Shown here in pieces: positions 31,887 to 42,511 of a stretch of 64,000 nucleotides of DNA. The number at the start of each line of letters is the position of its first letter. The stretch's first letter is position 1. This DNA comes from Staphylotrichum longicolle (lineage: Eukaryota > Ascomycota > Sordariomycetes > Sordariales > Chaetomiaceae). The notes beneath the pieces were generated by a model, which had not been told where the DNA came from, searched no databases, and saw only the letters and a list, made by a program, of their open reading frames with translations. Made by a program: the position numbers and the translations under genes. The stretch covers positions 1,302,001 through 1,366,000 of the forward strand of contig JAHCVI010000001.1 of assembly GCA_019096155.1 (NCBI GenBank). The letters run 5' to 3'.

Positions 31887-34116
31887 ATGGGTAAGCAGAA
31901 ATACCTTCAGAAAGCAAAAACCTGTGCCTTTCCATCGGTTGTTTTCCTTTGGTGGGCCGTGGACAGCCCTTACCAAACTAGGAGACAAGTTGCGAGTTCA
32001 CCGCTGACTTCGACTTTTGAAGTGGGAGTCCCAGGCAAATACAAAGGGTGCGAGAGTAGGTTGAGCCCGTTTTCTCTGTCACCTAAACATGCTGTTGTGG
32101 CTTGCTAACGGTGTCCGTAGCCTGCCGTCTCCGCCGCGTCAAGGTATGTGGCAAAATCAGGGGCAGCGGAACCTCCAAACCAACAAATAAACGACACCAA
32201 TAACAACAATCAACTAACGCCTCCCCCCCAGTGTGACAACCAACGACCGTTCTGCCGGAAATGCATTGACGGCGGCAGGGAATGCGCCGGCTACGAGCGC
32301 GAGACCGTCTTCATCATCGGCACCATCGAGGACCAGGGCCGGTGTTCCTCGCATCCGCCGCGCGTGGTCAAGCCGAAGAAGGGGAAGGCGGCGAGGGGAG
32401 GAGGGGAGACTGAAAACTTTGAGCTGGTTCCCAATGAGCCGCTCCGGCCTGCCTGGGATGACTTGGTCTCCGTGTCATGCCGTGGGCGGAGTTACCGGCT
32501 ACAGGTCGCTGCCCTGTACACGGATCTCCAGGGCGTCACGAGAGCAGGGGCTGATAGAAGCGGTGATGAGGCCGACAGTAGGTCTGTTTTCGTCTCGCTA
32601 CCGCCGTTTGATCCGCCGGATGTGCAGCCGGGAATGGGCGAGGACGACTTCCAGCTGGGGGCGCAGTGCTTGGTGCATTTGGCGACGCCAGACGAGGAGC
32701 AGGGAGGGAGCAGGCAGACCGCGATGGACAACATTTGCCTGTTTCTTTACGAGGTATGTCCCAGGCAATATTGGTTTTGGTTGACCTCTGATTGACAAAC
32801 CTGCCACAGCACAACACGTCCTCCTACTTCAGTAACCAGCCCTACTGGAAAGACCCATCCTCCCAAACCAACCCTGTCCGCCGCCTAGGACCAGAACACT
32901 TCCGCTCGTTCCCTGCCCACCACTTCTTCGCCCGCGTCTACCGCCCCAACGCCGTGCGTTTTCCCCCCTCCTCCTTTCCAATCCCGCCATACTTACCCCT
33001 TTCCACAAAACACAGATAATGACCGCTCTCCTCAACACCCACACTCCACCCCCCTTCAATCCACCCCCCCCCCTCTCGACCACCTCCTCGACACCCTCGC
33101 CATCCTCCCCGCCCTCCTCGCCCGCGCCGACCGCGTCCTCGCGCAGCCACACACCCTCACCCGCCGCCTGATGGCCCAGGACTTGCTCCACAACTGCCTC
33201 GACCTAGAACTCGACCTCGGGCGGTGGTACGCCGCGCTCTCTTCCTCCTCCTCCGCCGCCGGGCAGCCACAGCCACACCAACAACCACCGCCGCCGCCAT
33301 TCTGGCTCGCCTCCAACCTCCCAGCCCACCACACCCCCTTCCCCCATCCCCTCTCCTTCCGGGACAACCCCACCGCCCTGGCGCTGACCTACCACTGGAC
33401 CGCGCTGGTGCTCTTCTACCCGACCATCTGGCGCCTCTACTTCGCCGGCGTCATCGACCCCGTCATGGACGACACCACCCCCGAGCCACGACCCCTTCTT
33501 CTTCTTCCTCATCCGCCGTCCCAACCACCACTGCTCCCGCAACCGCCGCCGCAACCAACCCCAGCATGGGGATGGGGATGGGGATGGGGATGGGGGTGGG
33601 GGTGGGATCGGGATGGGCACGGGCATGGGCATGGGCATGGGCATGGGAATAGAGACGGGCTTACCGCAAGACCCATCCACCCTCCCGCTCCCGCCGCGCC
33701 TCCAAGCCCTCGACCCCATGGCCTACTCCCTCGGCAAGGTGCGCGAGGCGGCGGCCAACGCCTGCCGCGGGCTGGATTTCTTCCTGCTCTCTACCTCCTC
33801 CACCTCTTCTACCACCACCACCACAGACCAGTCCGGGTCAAACGAAACGTGGGCGCATCAGCAGCTCGACCTGCTCTGGCACCCGCTCTTCGTCGCGTCG
33901 CGCTTCTACGCGGAGCTCGGCGGGCTCGGCGGGCTGGGAGACATCGCCGATGCTGAGATGGGGATGGAGGGCAGCGGCGTCGGCGGGGACGGGAGGCTGG
34001 AGATGATGTGGTGCGAGGGGTGTCGACAGACGCTGGCGGCGCGGGGGCGGGAGGTGAGGGAGGTTGTTGTTGGTGGTGGGGGCGGGAGGGCGTGGGTTGA
34101 TGTAGCTTCTTTTTGA
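31887..34116 (+). CDS. Zn2Cys6 fungal transcription factor with two compensating frameshifts
   Basis: Six exons: 31887-31890 (4 nt), 32023-32055, 32121-32143, 32232-32753, 32810-32953 and 33016-34116. Joined, the start reads MVGVPGKYKGCETCRLRR, then VKCDNQRPFCRKCIDGGREC: a complete Cys6 zinc cluster C-x2-C-x6-C-x5-C-x2-C-x6-C type, split over three exons. The rest is an alpha-helical fungal transcription-factor region. In exon 6 the frame moves at a C10 run (about 33064-33073) so that DHLLDTLAILPALLARAD to AGVIDPVMDD is read one frame away. It then returns to the original frame within a GGGGAT/GGGCAT minisatellite (33566-33653), before MAYSLGKVREAAANACRG and the end LEMMWCEGC, VDVASF. Nuclear location and DNA binding follow from the domain; targets are unknown. 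Confidence 0.85.
33566..33653. repeat. Hexanucleotide minisatellite (ATGGGG then ATGGGC units)
   Basis: About four ATGGGG units, a degenerate G-rich middle, then about four ATGGGC units, within exon 6 of the Zn2Cys6 gene. It codes for Trp-Gly or Met-Gly/His-Gly repeats depending on frame. Confidence 0.9.
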
Positions 34117-34755
34117 TTCTTTAAAGGGGGTTGGATTCTTTGTGTTTAACTGTACCAGCGGGTCTGGGGTTGTGTCGACTTGTGTTGAGCTGTGGGTTTT
34201 GGGCGTGTTTGGGTGGTGGGGGAGAGATGGTGGACGGTGGGATATCCCGGTGATGATGGGTGTGTAGACTGTTGTTTGTTTGTGTTAGAGTAGATCCGGT
34301 TCTTATTCCGCTCGATTTCAAGTTGTTTTCTCACTATTGGGAGGAGATTGATACTAAACTACCCTAGAGGGTTTGACTGTTTATTATCCCGACCGGGACC
34401 ATATCAAAGAAGATTAGAAACACACGTATATGAGGGTCTCGGTGTTTTCCGGAGACTTGTGAGCGCGGATGTTTGACTCCCGTACCCTGGCTCCTGGCAG
34501 CTTACCATTTTCCGGTCTCCCAGGGGCAAACAGGGCACAACCACCTGCTCGGTTCCGTCGCTCAGTTCGGCGGCTCTGGTCTTTGCAAATCCGGATGTCT
34601 CGGTGACAAGTCATCGCTCTGTACAAGGATGGTATGTACTCTAACGCTTGGTTTGGGAAAAGCCAAGTCGAGGGCAAATCACCTACTCGATCTTTGGGTC
34701 ACAGAAAGCTCGTTGATGGATAGCGTTACGTCCAGTGCCAGCGACGCAGACCACC
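34117..34755. other. Convergent 3' region
   Basis: 639 bp between the Zn2Cys6 gene and the kinase-like relic. A GT-rich stretch lies at 34140-34300. No gene seen. Confidence 0.5.
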
Positions 34756-35700
34756 CTATGACGGAGGCGGGGGAAGAGGCGGAGGGCCTGCCACGTGTGC
34801 GTCCGGCTGCTGGGAATGGCGTCGGTCGAGCACGCTCACGGGGGGGGGGGGGGGGGGGCGCAACCCGGCCTTTGCCGGATCCCCCGCGGCCACCATGCCT
34901 CGCTTGACAATGAGATGTGCGGAGCCAGGGCCGTCTCTGTAGAGCTTGGGTTTCCAGCCATATCCGCGAGGGGGGATGATATCGCACAGGTCCACGAGCA
35001 CCCCGCTCACCCAGTTCTTCAGCAGCGGAGAGTAGGTACCGCTAAAGCCGGCGAGCCAAAAGAAATCGAGCGCTTCCTGCATCAACTCCGGGTCAGGTTC
35101 GCCCTCCTCGACATACTCGTACACGACCGCCATGTACTTCTTGTCAGCTGCGATAGAGCGTGTCACCTTGTCGATCGTGAGAACTGGGGCCCTCAGCTTT
35201 GGGTTGAGTTTCTTTAGCACATAGCCTGCGAGGGTCAGCCAGCCGTAGCACTTCTTCACGTGAGGCACTGTCGTCAGTTGCCGGAGTCGTGTGCCCGGCT
35301 CCGGGCCCGGACCAGGGACTTGTTGAGCGGACGGCGGCTGAACTTGACGGGCTTTATCTGAGAATGCCGCTTGGTTTGTCAGGGCGTCGTCCCAGGTCGC
35401 AGGGTCCGCGATGAGCGAGATTGGGCGTGAGGCAGCGGCGGCCTGGTTGACGGCCGTCTCCATCATCTGGATCAGGGCGGCGTTCTGGCATTCTCGCTAG
35501 GGCGCAAAGTAATGGGCAAACTCGGGCGGCTCATGGTCCCAGAACTAGAGAGATGTGGATAGGTGTGATCAAGCAACCAATGCTATCTCACAATGCCCAG
35601 GCGAAGATCGGTTCTTGATGAGTTGAGCTGAGCTCACCAGCTGAGCGTATAGGGTGATCGAGTTGAACAAGTTGCAAGCAAGACCGTCAGACCAAATGAC
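34756..35700 (-). pseudogene. Decayed kinase-like (Fta2-like) sequence
   Basis: An exon from 35544 down to 34756 reads FWDHEPPEFAHYFAP, then an in-frame TAG at 35499-35497, then RECQNAALIQMM, VKKCYGWLTLAGY, YMAVVYEYVEEGEPDP and GYGWKPKLYRDG. A short exon before it (donor at 35638, 93-bp intron) ends in SITLYAQL, like the ALK strand of a kinase N-lobe. This combination resembles fungal Fta2/kinase-like proteins. Three things argue for decay: the stop codon, a run of 19 C on the minus strand at 34840-34858 inside the frame, and lack of room for a full N-lobe before the DNA ligase stop at 35816. The family call is moderate; pseudogene status is inferred. Confidence 0.6.
34840..34858. repeat. Homopolymer run of 19 G
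   Basis: Nineteen G in a row on the plus strand, inside the kinase-like relic. It is the longest homopolymer I noticed in the window and prone to length error. Confidence 0.95.
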
Positions 35701-35815
35701 ACAGGAGATGCGCAAGCCGGTCCAGGAGGAAACACAAGTATGCCTCGCTCACCATCATCTAAAACGCCCAAAAATACATAGTACATGCTTTGTCCCCAAG
35801 ATTCTCTCAGCTCAG

Positions 35816-38759
35816 CTAATACTCGAAATCGTCATCCGCCGCCGGCCCCTTGCTCTTCGTCACGCTCTCCTGCTTGCGGTACATCTCGGCCACCTGCCTG
35901 CTGCTGGTCGCCTCGTCCGGCTTCTTGTCGTCGCGGACCTTGATGAACCGGGGGAACCGTAGGCTGATGCCCTTCTCCCCGCTCGGGTCCACCCCCTCCT
36001 TCATGCCCGCCTTGTACCGCGGGCTGAGCGTCAGGTCGGCCGTCTTGACCTCCCAGACGAAGCGCGGCTCGAACCAGACGTCGGGCTGGTGCTGCCCGCC
36101 CGTGCTGTGCGCGTAAAAGGGTTTGGGCCGGTCGATGACGATCTTAGACAGCTCGCCGTGCAGCTCCTCAAGCACAGCCTCGCTGAAGCCCGTGCCGATG
36201 TTGCATACCGTCTCGTACGTGTCGGTGCCCGGGTTGTAGCACGCCAGCAGGAACGCGCCGTAGACCGAGGTGCGCTTGCCCTTGCCGTGGTAGGCGCCCA
36301 GGACGACCAAGTCAAGCGAGTCGCCGATGCCGGAGAGGTAGTCTTTCTTGATCTGTTCTCATGTTAGCCAGGTCCTCTTCATGCTCTGTTCTGCGGTGAC
36401 ATACCTTGAGCCAGTTTCGACTCCGCTTGCTTGGCTCATACCCACTCTCCTCGCCATCCAGCATCTTGACCATCAAGCCCTCGCAAGAGGCCTTAACCGA
36501 CTCGTCGAGGAATGTCTGAATCTCGTCCAGCTCCTGGCCATCCATGGCCGTGGCATAGGCAAACTCGCCCTCGACGGGCTGGAAGGACTGGCGAAGGAGC
36601 TCGCGGCGCTCCCTGAGGGATTTCTCCACGACCGCCTCGCCGTTCAGGTAGAGCAAGTCAAAGGCGAACACGCACACCTTGACTTTGACGTCCTCCACCT
36701 TGACGTCCTTCTTCTTCCGCGTCATGAGCTGCTGGAATGGCAAGACCTTCTTCTCCTGGACGTCCCAGGCCACTGACTCGCAATCCAGCACGAAGCTCTT
36801 GGTGTCCTCCTTGACCCACGTGGGCAGCTTGGCCAGCACGTCGGGATACTTCTTGGACAGGTCTTCCGAGTTTCTCGAGAAGATGGCAGCCACGCCCTTG
36901 CCAACCTCCTTGGTAGCGTTCAATGCCGACTGGCTGAGCTCCTCGTCCGTGTCCTTGGCGACATAATGGATCTGCGCTCTTTCACCGTCGTACTTGTACT
37001 CGCATGTGAAGGTCTGCCCCTCAAAGCGGTCGAGGACTTCGGTGATGGCCTTGGTCGGTTTCGCCAACATGGGCTTCAGAGGCACGCCTGGCCGCAGTTT
37101 GCAGTGCTCCCGGAGATTCATAATTCCGTGCTCCACCATCGCCGGGATGATGATATCGTAACTGGGCAGCTCACTGCAGTCGGTCAGTATAAGTACCAAG
37201 AGTGATTCCCTTTCCCTAGAGAGACAAACCTGTAAACCGTTTTGAGGATAGACTCGCCCTTCTCGATATCCCCGGTACTCGGCACCTTGCCCTTCTGGGC
37301 TGCCTCGTGCGCCACCATGGCCTGCGCAAGTGAGACAATGACTGTCTTTTCGGCCAGTCCAAGCCGCAGCTTGCCCTCCAAGAAGCGAATGAGGTACTTC
37401 GCCTCGCTCGGCCCGCCCTTGTCTTTGGTGATATCCACTTTGCCCGTTCCATTCGCGTCCGCCTGTGACAGCAGCTTTTTGATCCCGTCCACCTTTCTCC
37501 CTTGCGCTCCGTTACCCGTAACCGTGGCAATCCCCATGAGACCCTTGAGCACGCCCTGGACTGTGAGCGGCTTGGGCTTGAACATGGTCGGTTGTGTCGA
37601 CCTGGACTTCACCGCTACCAGACCGAGATCGCCAATCTCTTTTTGGTCTTGCTTGATCACTGCTAGACTGCGACCCGTGCTTTCGCCGATCGCCTTCATA
37701 ATCAGCGACTCGCCAATGCCGAGCTCGATGCCGGCGTAGTCAGGGGCAAGCTTGTTGATCATGAGCAGAACCGTCGGCAAGAGGTCGTCCGGCGTGAGCC
37801 GCAAGACCTGGCGCAGGAATAACGAGCAATGCGCCATGATCTCGAGGCGTTTTGTGGTAAGTTCGATCAGCGAGAAGGTCTTGCAAAGCGCGGCATACGG
37901 CACCGGCTCGCCTGCTTTCCAGTCCGGATATGGGTGCTCAACCTCCGATTTGAGGCTGGCCTGGACCTTTTGCCGCGCCTTGGCTGCCACCTCGGGTTTC
38001 TCCTCCTCGTCCTGAAGCTCCTCCTCTTCGAGCTCAGAAGCCGACTCCGGGGTGTCCTCCTCGGCCTCTGTTTTTGTGATGGGCGCTGGCTCAGGCTCCT
38101 TTTTCCGGGCCGGTTTCGACTTTGGGGAAGCCGCCTTGGCCTTCTTGGGTTGCGGCTCTGGCGCATCTTCCATGGCATCGTCCTCGTCGTCCTCAATCAC
38201 CTTCCTGCCCCTCCTCGGCCGCTTGCTGGCCGGTGCCGCCACCGCAGCATCGTCATCCTCCACAACCTCCTTCTTGTTCTTCTCCTCCACAGCCGCCTTG
38301 GCAGGCCGGCCCCTCTTCTTGCCGTTCTCTGTCGTCCCAACCGTGTCAGCGCACACCTTCCCAACCAACCAAACCTTCCCGTCACGTACCTCTGTCCGCT
38401 TTCACCTCCTCCTCCACCTCCTCCTTCACCCCCTCATCATCCACCTTCGCAGAGCTCTCCGCGTCATCCTTCTTCCCACTAGCTTTGGCCTTATCCCCCG
38501 CCTTGGTCGAGAAGCTCAACTTGGTCTGCTGGGCTGGCGCCGCCTTCGGCTTCGCCCCATTCGCCTGGCCAAAGAACTTGCTGCGACCGGGTCAGCTTCG
38601 TCACCCCACATAATCTCAACCACGCGCAACCAAAAAGATTGATGATAGAAAGAGCAATAAAAATGCCAGCTCAGCCACCTTGCAGCAGGTTTAAACCACC
38701 CCACCCAAAGTAGCCTGGCCCAACCGGACATACCCCAACGTAGCCTGCTTCGGCGCCAT
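35816..38759 (-). CDS. CDC9: ATP-dependent DNA ligase I
   Basis: Five exons: 38759-38734, 38580-38390, 38328-37230, 37173-36405 and 36352-35816, giving 873 residues. The first splice is needed to make the PCNA-binding box QATLGKFF at the very N-terminus; without it the frame stops. A long Lys/Glu/Ala-rich linker follows, with a nuclear-type basic patch (KRPRRGRK). The DNA-binding domain then leads to EYKYDGERAQIH near residue 497, whose Lys is adenylated. VLDCESVAWD and GLMVKML are further nucleotidyltransferase motifs, and the OB-fold part contains WLKIKKDY and RFPRF. The enzyme joins Okazaki fragments and seals repair nicks in the nucleus; the fungal gene can also serve mitochondria. The stop is at 35818-35816. 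Confidence 0.95.
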
Positions 38760-39622
38760 GTTTCCTCCTTCAATTCTCCGCACTGAAGGTAGCAGTCGTG
38801 CTGCTGGTAGTCGTAGTGGCGCGGTGCTGGACAACAACCGCCGTGATTGGCCAAGTGCGAAACTCCGCGTTGCTGGCGTAAAGAAGTGGCGGCGGCGGCA
38901 GCAGCAGCAGCAGCAGGACGAGTTCGTCGTTGGCACCTGAATCCCAGCGACGGGTAGCCGGGGGAGGATTCGGAGAGCCAGCTTGGCTGGGACTGTCACG
39001 AGCGGCGTGGGAAGGTGGGGATGGAGGAGCGAGGATCAATGGGATTGCCCTTGCGTTCACTTCATCTGTCGAGCGGAAATATTTAAATATAAAAGAAATG
39101 AAGAGAAGGCGGGCGGTGCAAAAGAGATCCAGGCAGGCGGCGGGCAGCCAGGCAGGCAGTCAAGCAGAGGAGGCAGGCGCAATTGGAATTGGACCGCAGC
39201 ATTGGCCGGCTCCCTTAGCAATTGTGTGGGCAAGTTCGCCTGACGTGACGCGCTGCGACGCGACTTTTTGGCGAAGGCAGCAGCGACAGGGTCGCGTAAA
39301 GTGGCACGGGTCACATGAGTTGGCGGTCCACTCGAGCCGTTGATAAACGGAGGGTCGGGAGCGGAGCACCTTCCTTCAAAAAGTTGTTGAGCGATTGCGC
39401 AGGCACATCAAGAATGGAAATCCCAAGATAAATGGTTCCGACGCCAATTGAAAATTCAAGGCTTCCCATTCCGAACCTCAATTTCAGGACCTTCCCAGGC
39501 TCTATCGCAGATTAGGATAATGTACATAAAAACTCCCTAACGCTCAGAACCTCGCAGCTCCGGCATGAATCCGTTCTCCCTGCTTCAAATCCCTCGACAA
39601 GACTCGGCCCCAAACGCCCCCT
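38760..39622. promoter_or_regulatory. Region upstream of CDC9, 3' of PDA1
   Basis: 863 bp. An AT-rich element near 39078-39096 (TATTTAAA read on the minus strand) could be a TATA box for CDC9 about 330 bp upstream. The 39120-39180 segment has repeated CAGGCAGG units. No gene seen. Confidence 0.45.
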
Positions 39623-41208
39623 TTAGTTGAAGTAGAAGGCCTCATCCGGCGTGCGGCCCCGGATGAACTGCGGCTCGGTGCCACGGACGTAGACGTCCTC
39701 GAAGAGGATCTTGGGGGTCGGGTCGGGATGCGCCATGGCCTCGGCGGCAGCAACCTCCTCGTTGACGTAGCTGCGCGCCTCCTTGTCGATGTTCTTGAGC
39801 TCGTCCTCCTGCGCGACACCCCAGTCCAGGATGTGCTGCTTGAGGCCGGCAATGGGGTCGTTGGTCGACCGCATGCGCTGGATCTCCTCACGGGTGCGGT
39901 AGGTGGTGCCGGGGTCGGACATGGAGTGGCCACCGTACCGGTAGGTGACGTACTCGAGCACCAGCGGGCCGTTGTCCTCCTCAGTCCACTGCTTGCCGTA
40001 CTGGACGGCGGCCTTGACGGCAAGGACGTCCATGCCATTGACCTTCAGGCCGGGAATGTACTGTCCGCGCTTGTAGTAGTCGGTCAGGGCCGACGAGCGA
40101 GCCGCAGACGTGCCCATACCGTACTTGTTGTCTGCAGGTGGTCAGCATACTCCTGTGGCCTCACAGGCTTCGATGAAACTTACTCTCGCAACCGAACAGA
40201 GCCGGGAGCTTCCAGAGCTTGGCCATGTTGAACGCCTCAAAGACCTGGCCCTGGTTGCTAGCACCATCACCTGCACATAACCGTCAGAGCTTCAACTCTC
40301 AACAGACCCAAAACTGGTGGTCATACCGTAGAGAATAACGGTAGCCTTCTTGCCGCCAGTGTACTTCTGAGCAAAAGCCAGACCGGCACCCACGGGGACC
40401 TGAGCGCCGACGATACCGTTGCCGCCGTAGAAGCCCTTGGTGAACATGTGCATGGAGCCGCCCTTGCCGTACGCAATACCCTCGCGACGGCCGAGCAGCT
40501 CGCCGATGATGGAGCGGACGGTGCCGCCGCGCATGTAGGCGAAGCCGTGGCAACGGTATGAGGTGATGACATCGTCCGTCTTCTGGATCGCGTGCTCGAT
40601 GCCGACGGCAACGGCCTCCTGGCCTGTGGAAAGATGGCAGAAACCCCGGATCTTCTTCTCCTTGTATAGCCTGTCGGCGGCCATCTCCATTTGCCTTATC
40701 AAGCACAGCTGTCAGCCTGGCGGGTCCGGTTTGGGTTGCGATGTTGACCATGTGGTGGTTGGCATACCTGACGACGACCATGTCGTAGTACATCTGCTTC
40801 AGCTGCTTCTTGGTAACCTCAAGGGAGTACGGCGGGGGGTCGAGCTCGTAGGTCTCGAAGCTCTCATCGCTGAGCCGGACGGAGAAGGGCTCATCATCGG
40901 ACTGGCCGGATCACCATGGTTAGCAACGCGCTATTTCGCCGGTAAAGCAGCAGTCCGACCCGCCAAAACAGCGCAGCCCCCAAAGCGACGATGCAAATAC
41001 ATCAAATCATCAATTGGACGTGGGCGCGAATCAAAACTCCGCAGCGCTTGACCTCCTCCAAACTCACCTCTGGAATCGAGCTCTTGTCGACCTGCGCCGA
41101 AGCCGCATTGGTCGTGACGGTCCTCCGGGCGGCGATAGACGCAGCTTGGGCGCGCTGAGCAGCGCGGATGGGCGCTGCCCGCGATATCCGGACGGCTCGC
41201 GAGAACAT
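39623..41208 (-). CDS. PDA1: Pyruvate dehydrogenase E1 component subunit alpha, mitochondrial
   Basis: Five exons: 41208-41068, 40901-40768, 40694-40327, 40270-40184 and 40131-39623, giving 412 residues. The first 35 residues are Arg/Ala-rich and acid-poor, a mitochondrial presequence. The thiamine-diphosphate motif is complete, GDGASNQGQVFEAFN to NNKYGMGT, and is split across exons 3, 4 and 5. The phosphorylation loop YRYGGHSMSDPGTTYR is present, so kinase control of the complex is expected. The enzyme decarboxylates pyruvate in the matrix as an alpha2beta2 heterotetramer. All introns are GT-AG, and the joins restore VVVRQMEMAAD and LYGDGASN. Confidence 0.96.
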
Positions 41209-42511
41209 TGTGTTGTGTGATATCCCGGGGTGTGTGGAGGTGGGGAGGGGGTAGGAAAGGGAAGGGAAAAAAGAGAAGAAAAACGGCGAAGAAATTGGGG
41301 GTATGCGAAATCGCAAAGTTTCTCGTTCCTGCAAAAGCTGGCCCTGCAGCAGTTTGAGAAAAAGGGCGGCCCAGTTTTTGGCGTTGGGGCAACTGGACGA
41401 TGCTTGTTGAACGCGGGCTAAGCTTCTTCGGGAGAGCTAACATGGGTTGGGGGGGTGGTCCGGGCTCCATCGGAGGTCCACCGCCCGCGCGCTATTTTGC
41501 GTGACAGCTCGGATAGGACCGACAAGAGCACCGTTGTGGAGCTGTCAATCCCTCCGTTATCTTGAGTCCAGGGCTGTGTCCTTGAATCTTTTGGCTGCTC
41601 CAACTTTCGGATTTGAGCAGTGTTGCATACAGAGGAAAGGGATGCTTAGTTCTAAAGACAGGAACTATCAGTTATTTTCCTGATTCCACCTCTGCGCTGT
41701 TCATGGCTCTTCAGTTCTTGATTCTCGAATACTTGCAAACTTGCAGGGACTCAGGGTCCCCTGTCAAACTCGGACATGGTGGGGATAGCCTCAGCCACGA
41801 CATGCAGTCAAGGAAAAGAGGTTGAGTTCTCATGATGAGTCGTCTTCATTGCCTTTGTGACAATCAAAGAACTGCATGAGATGCAAATGGGTACAGTACA
41901 TACAGCAACCGTCTTGAACAGACACACGAACACACCCATACACCCCGCATTACACCAGACACATCTAAACCGACACGTCTCTAATAATCCCAACTCTGTG
42001 AGCAGGAAACCATCAAATCCAGACCTCACTTAATCTCGACACGGGCATCACCAGAGCGACAATCGTCTCATGCCCCTCATCAGCAAATGACACGCGGTTG
42101 GCTGTAAAAATAAAGTGCAAGCATTGAAACCCAAACTTAAACCCTCCCTCCGCCCCCAATGCAGTGTTTGCTGTTCGCATCCCTCCCTGATATCTTTGCC
42201 GAAACCATGCTGGTTGTTTGTGAAACTTTGAAAACGCCATAGCAATGCCCACCTCTTGCACATGCCACTCTTGGGACAACACGCCCAGAAAACAACCCTC
42301 GCCGCTTTCTCTCTCTCTCTCTCTGAATGCGTCATTGAACTTTGCTGTCGTATCCCATATGCCATTTGTCGCCTGCGGGTGGTGCAACAAGAAAACGCTA
42401 GTTCTGTTTGTTTCGCGAGAGCCGCTTCCGTCGGGGGTATCCGCGAGTGTAAAAAAGAAATAAGAAATAAAGTGATCCAATTCGCAAGTGTGTTTCGTGA
42501 TAATGTCACTC
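41209..42511. other. Region between PDA1 start and the F-box gene stop
   Basis: 1.3 kb holding the PDA1 promoter and the 3' region of the F-box/WD40 gene. A CT dinucleotide run lies near 42306-42325. No gene seen. Confidence 0.5.
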
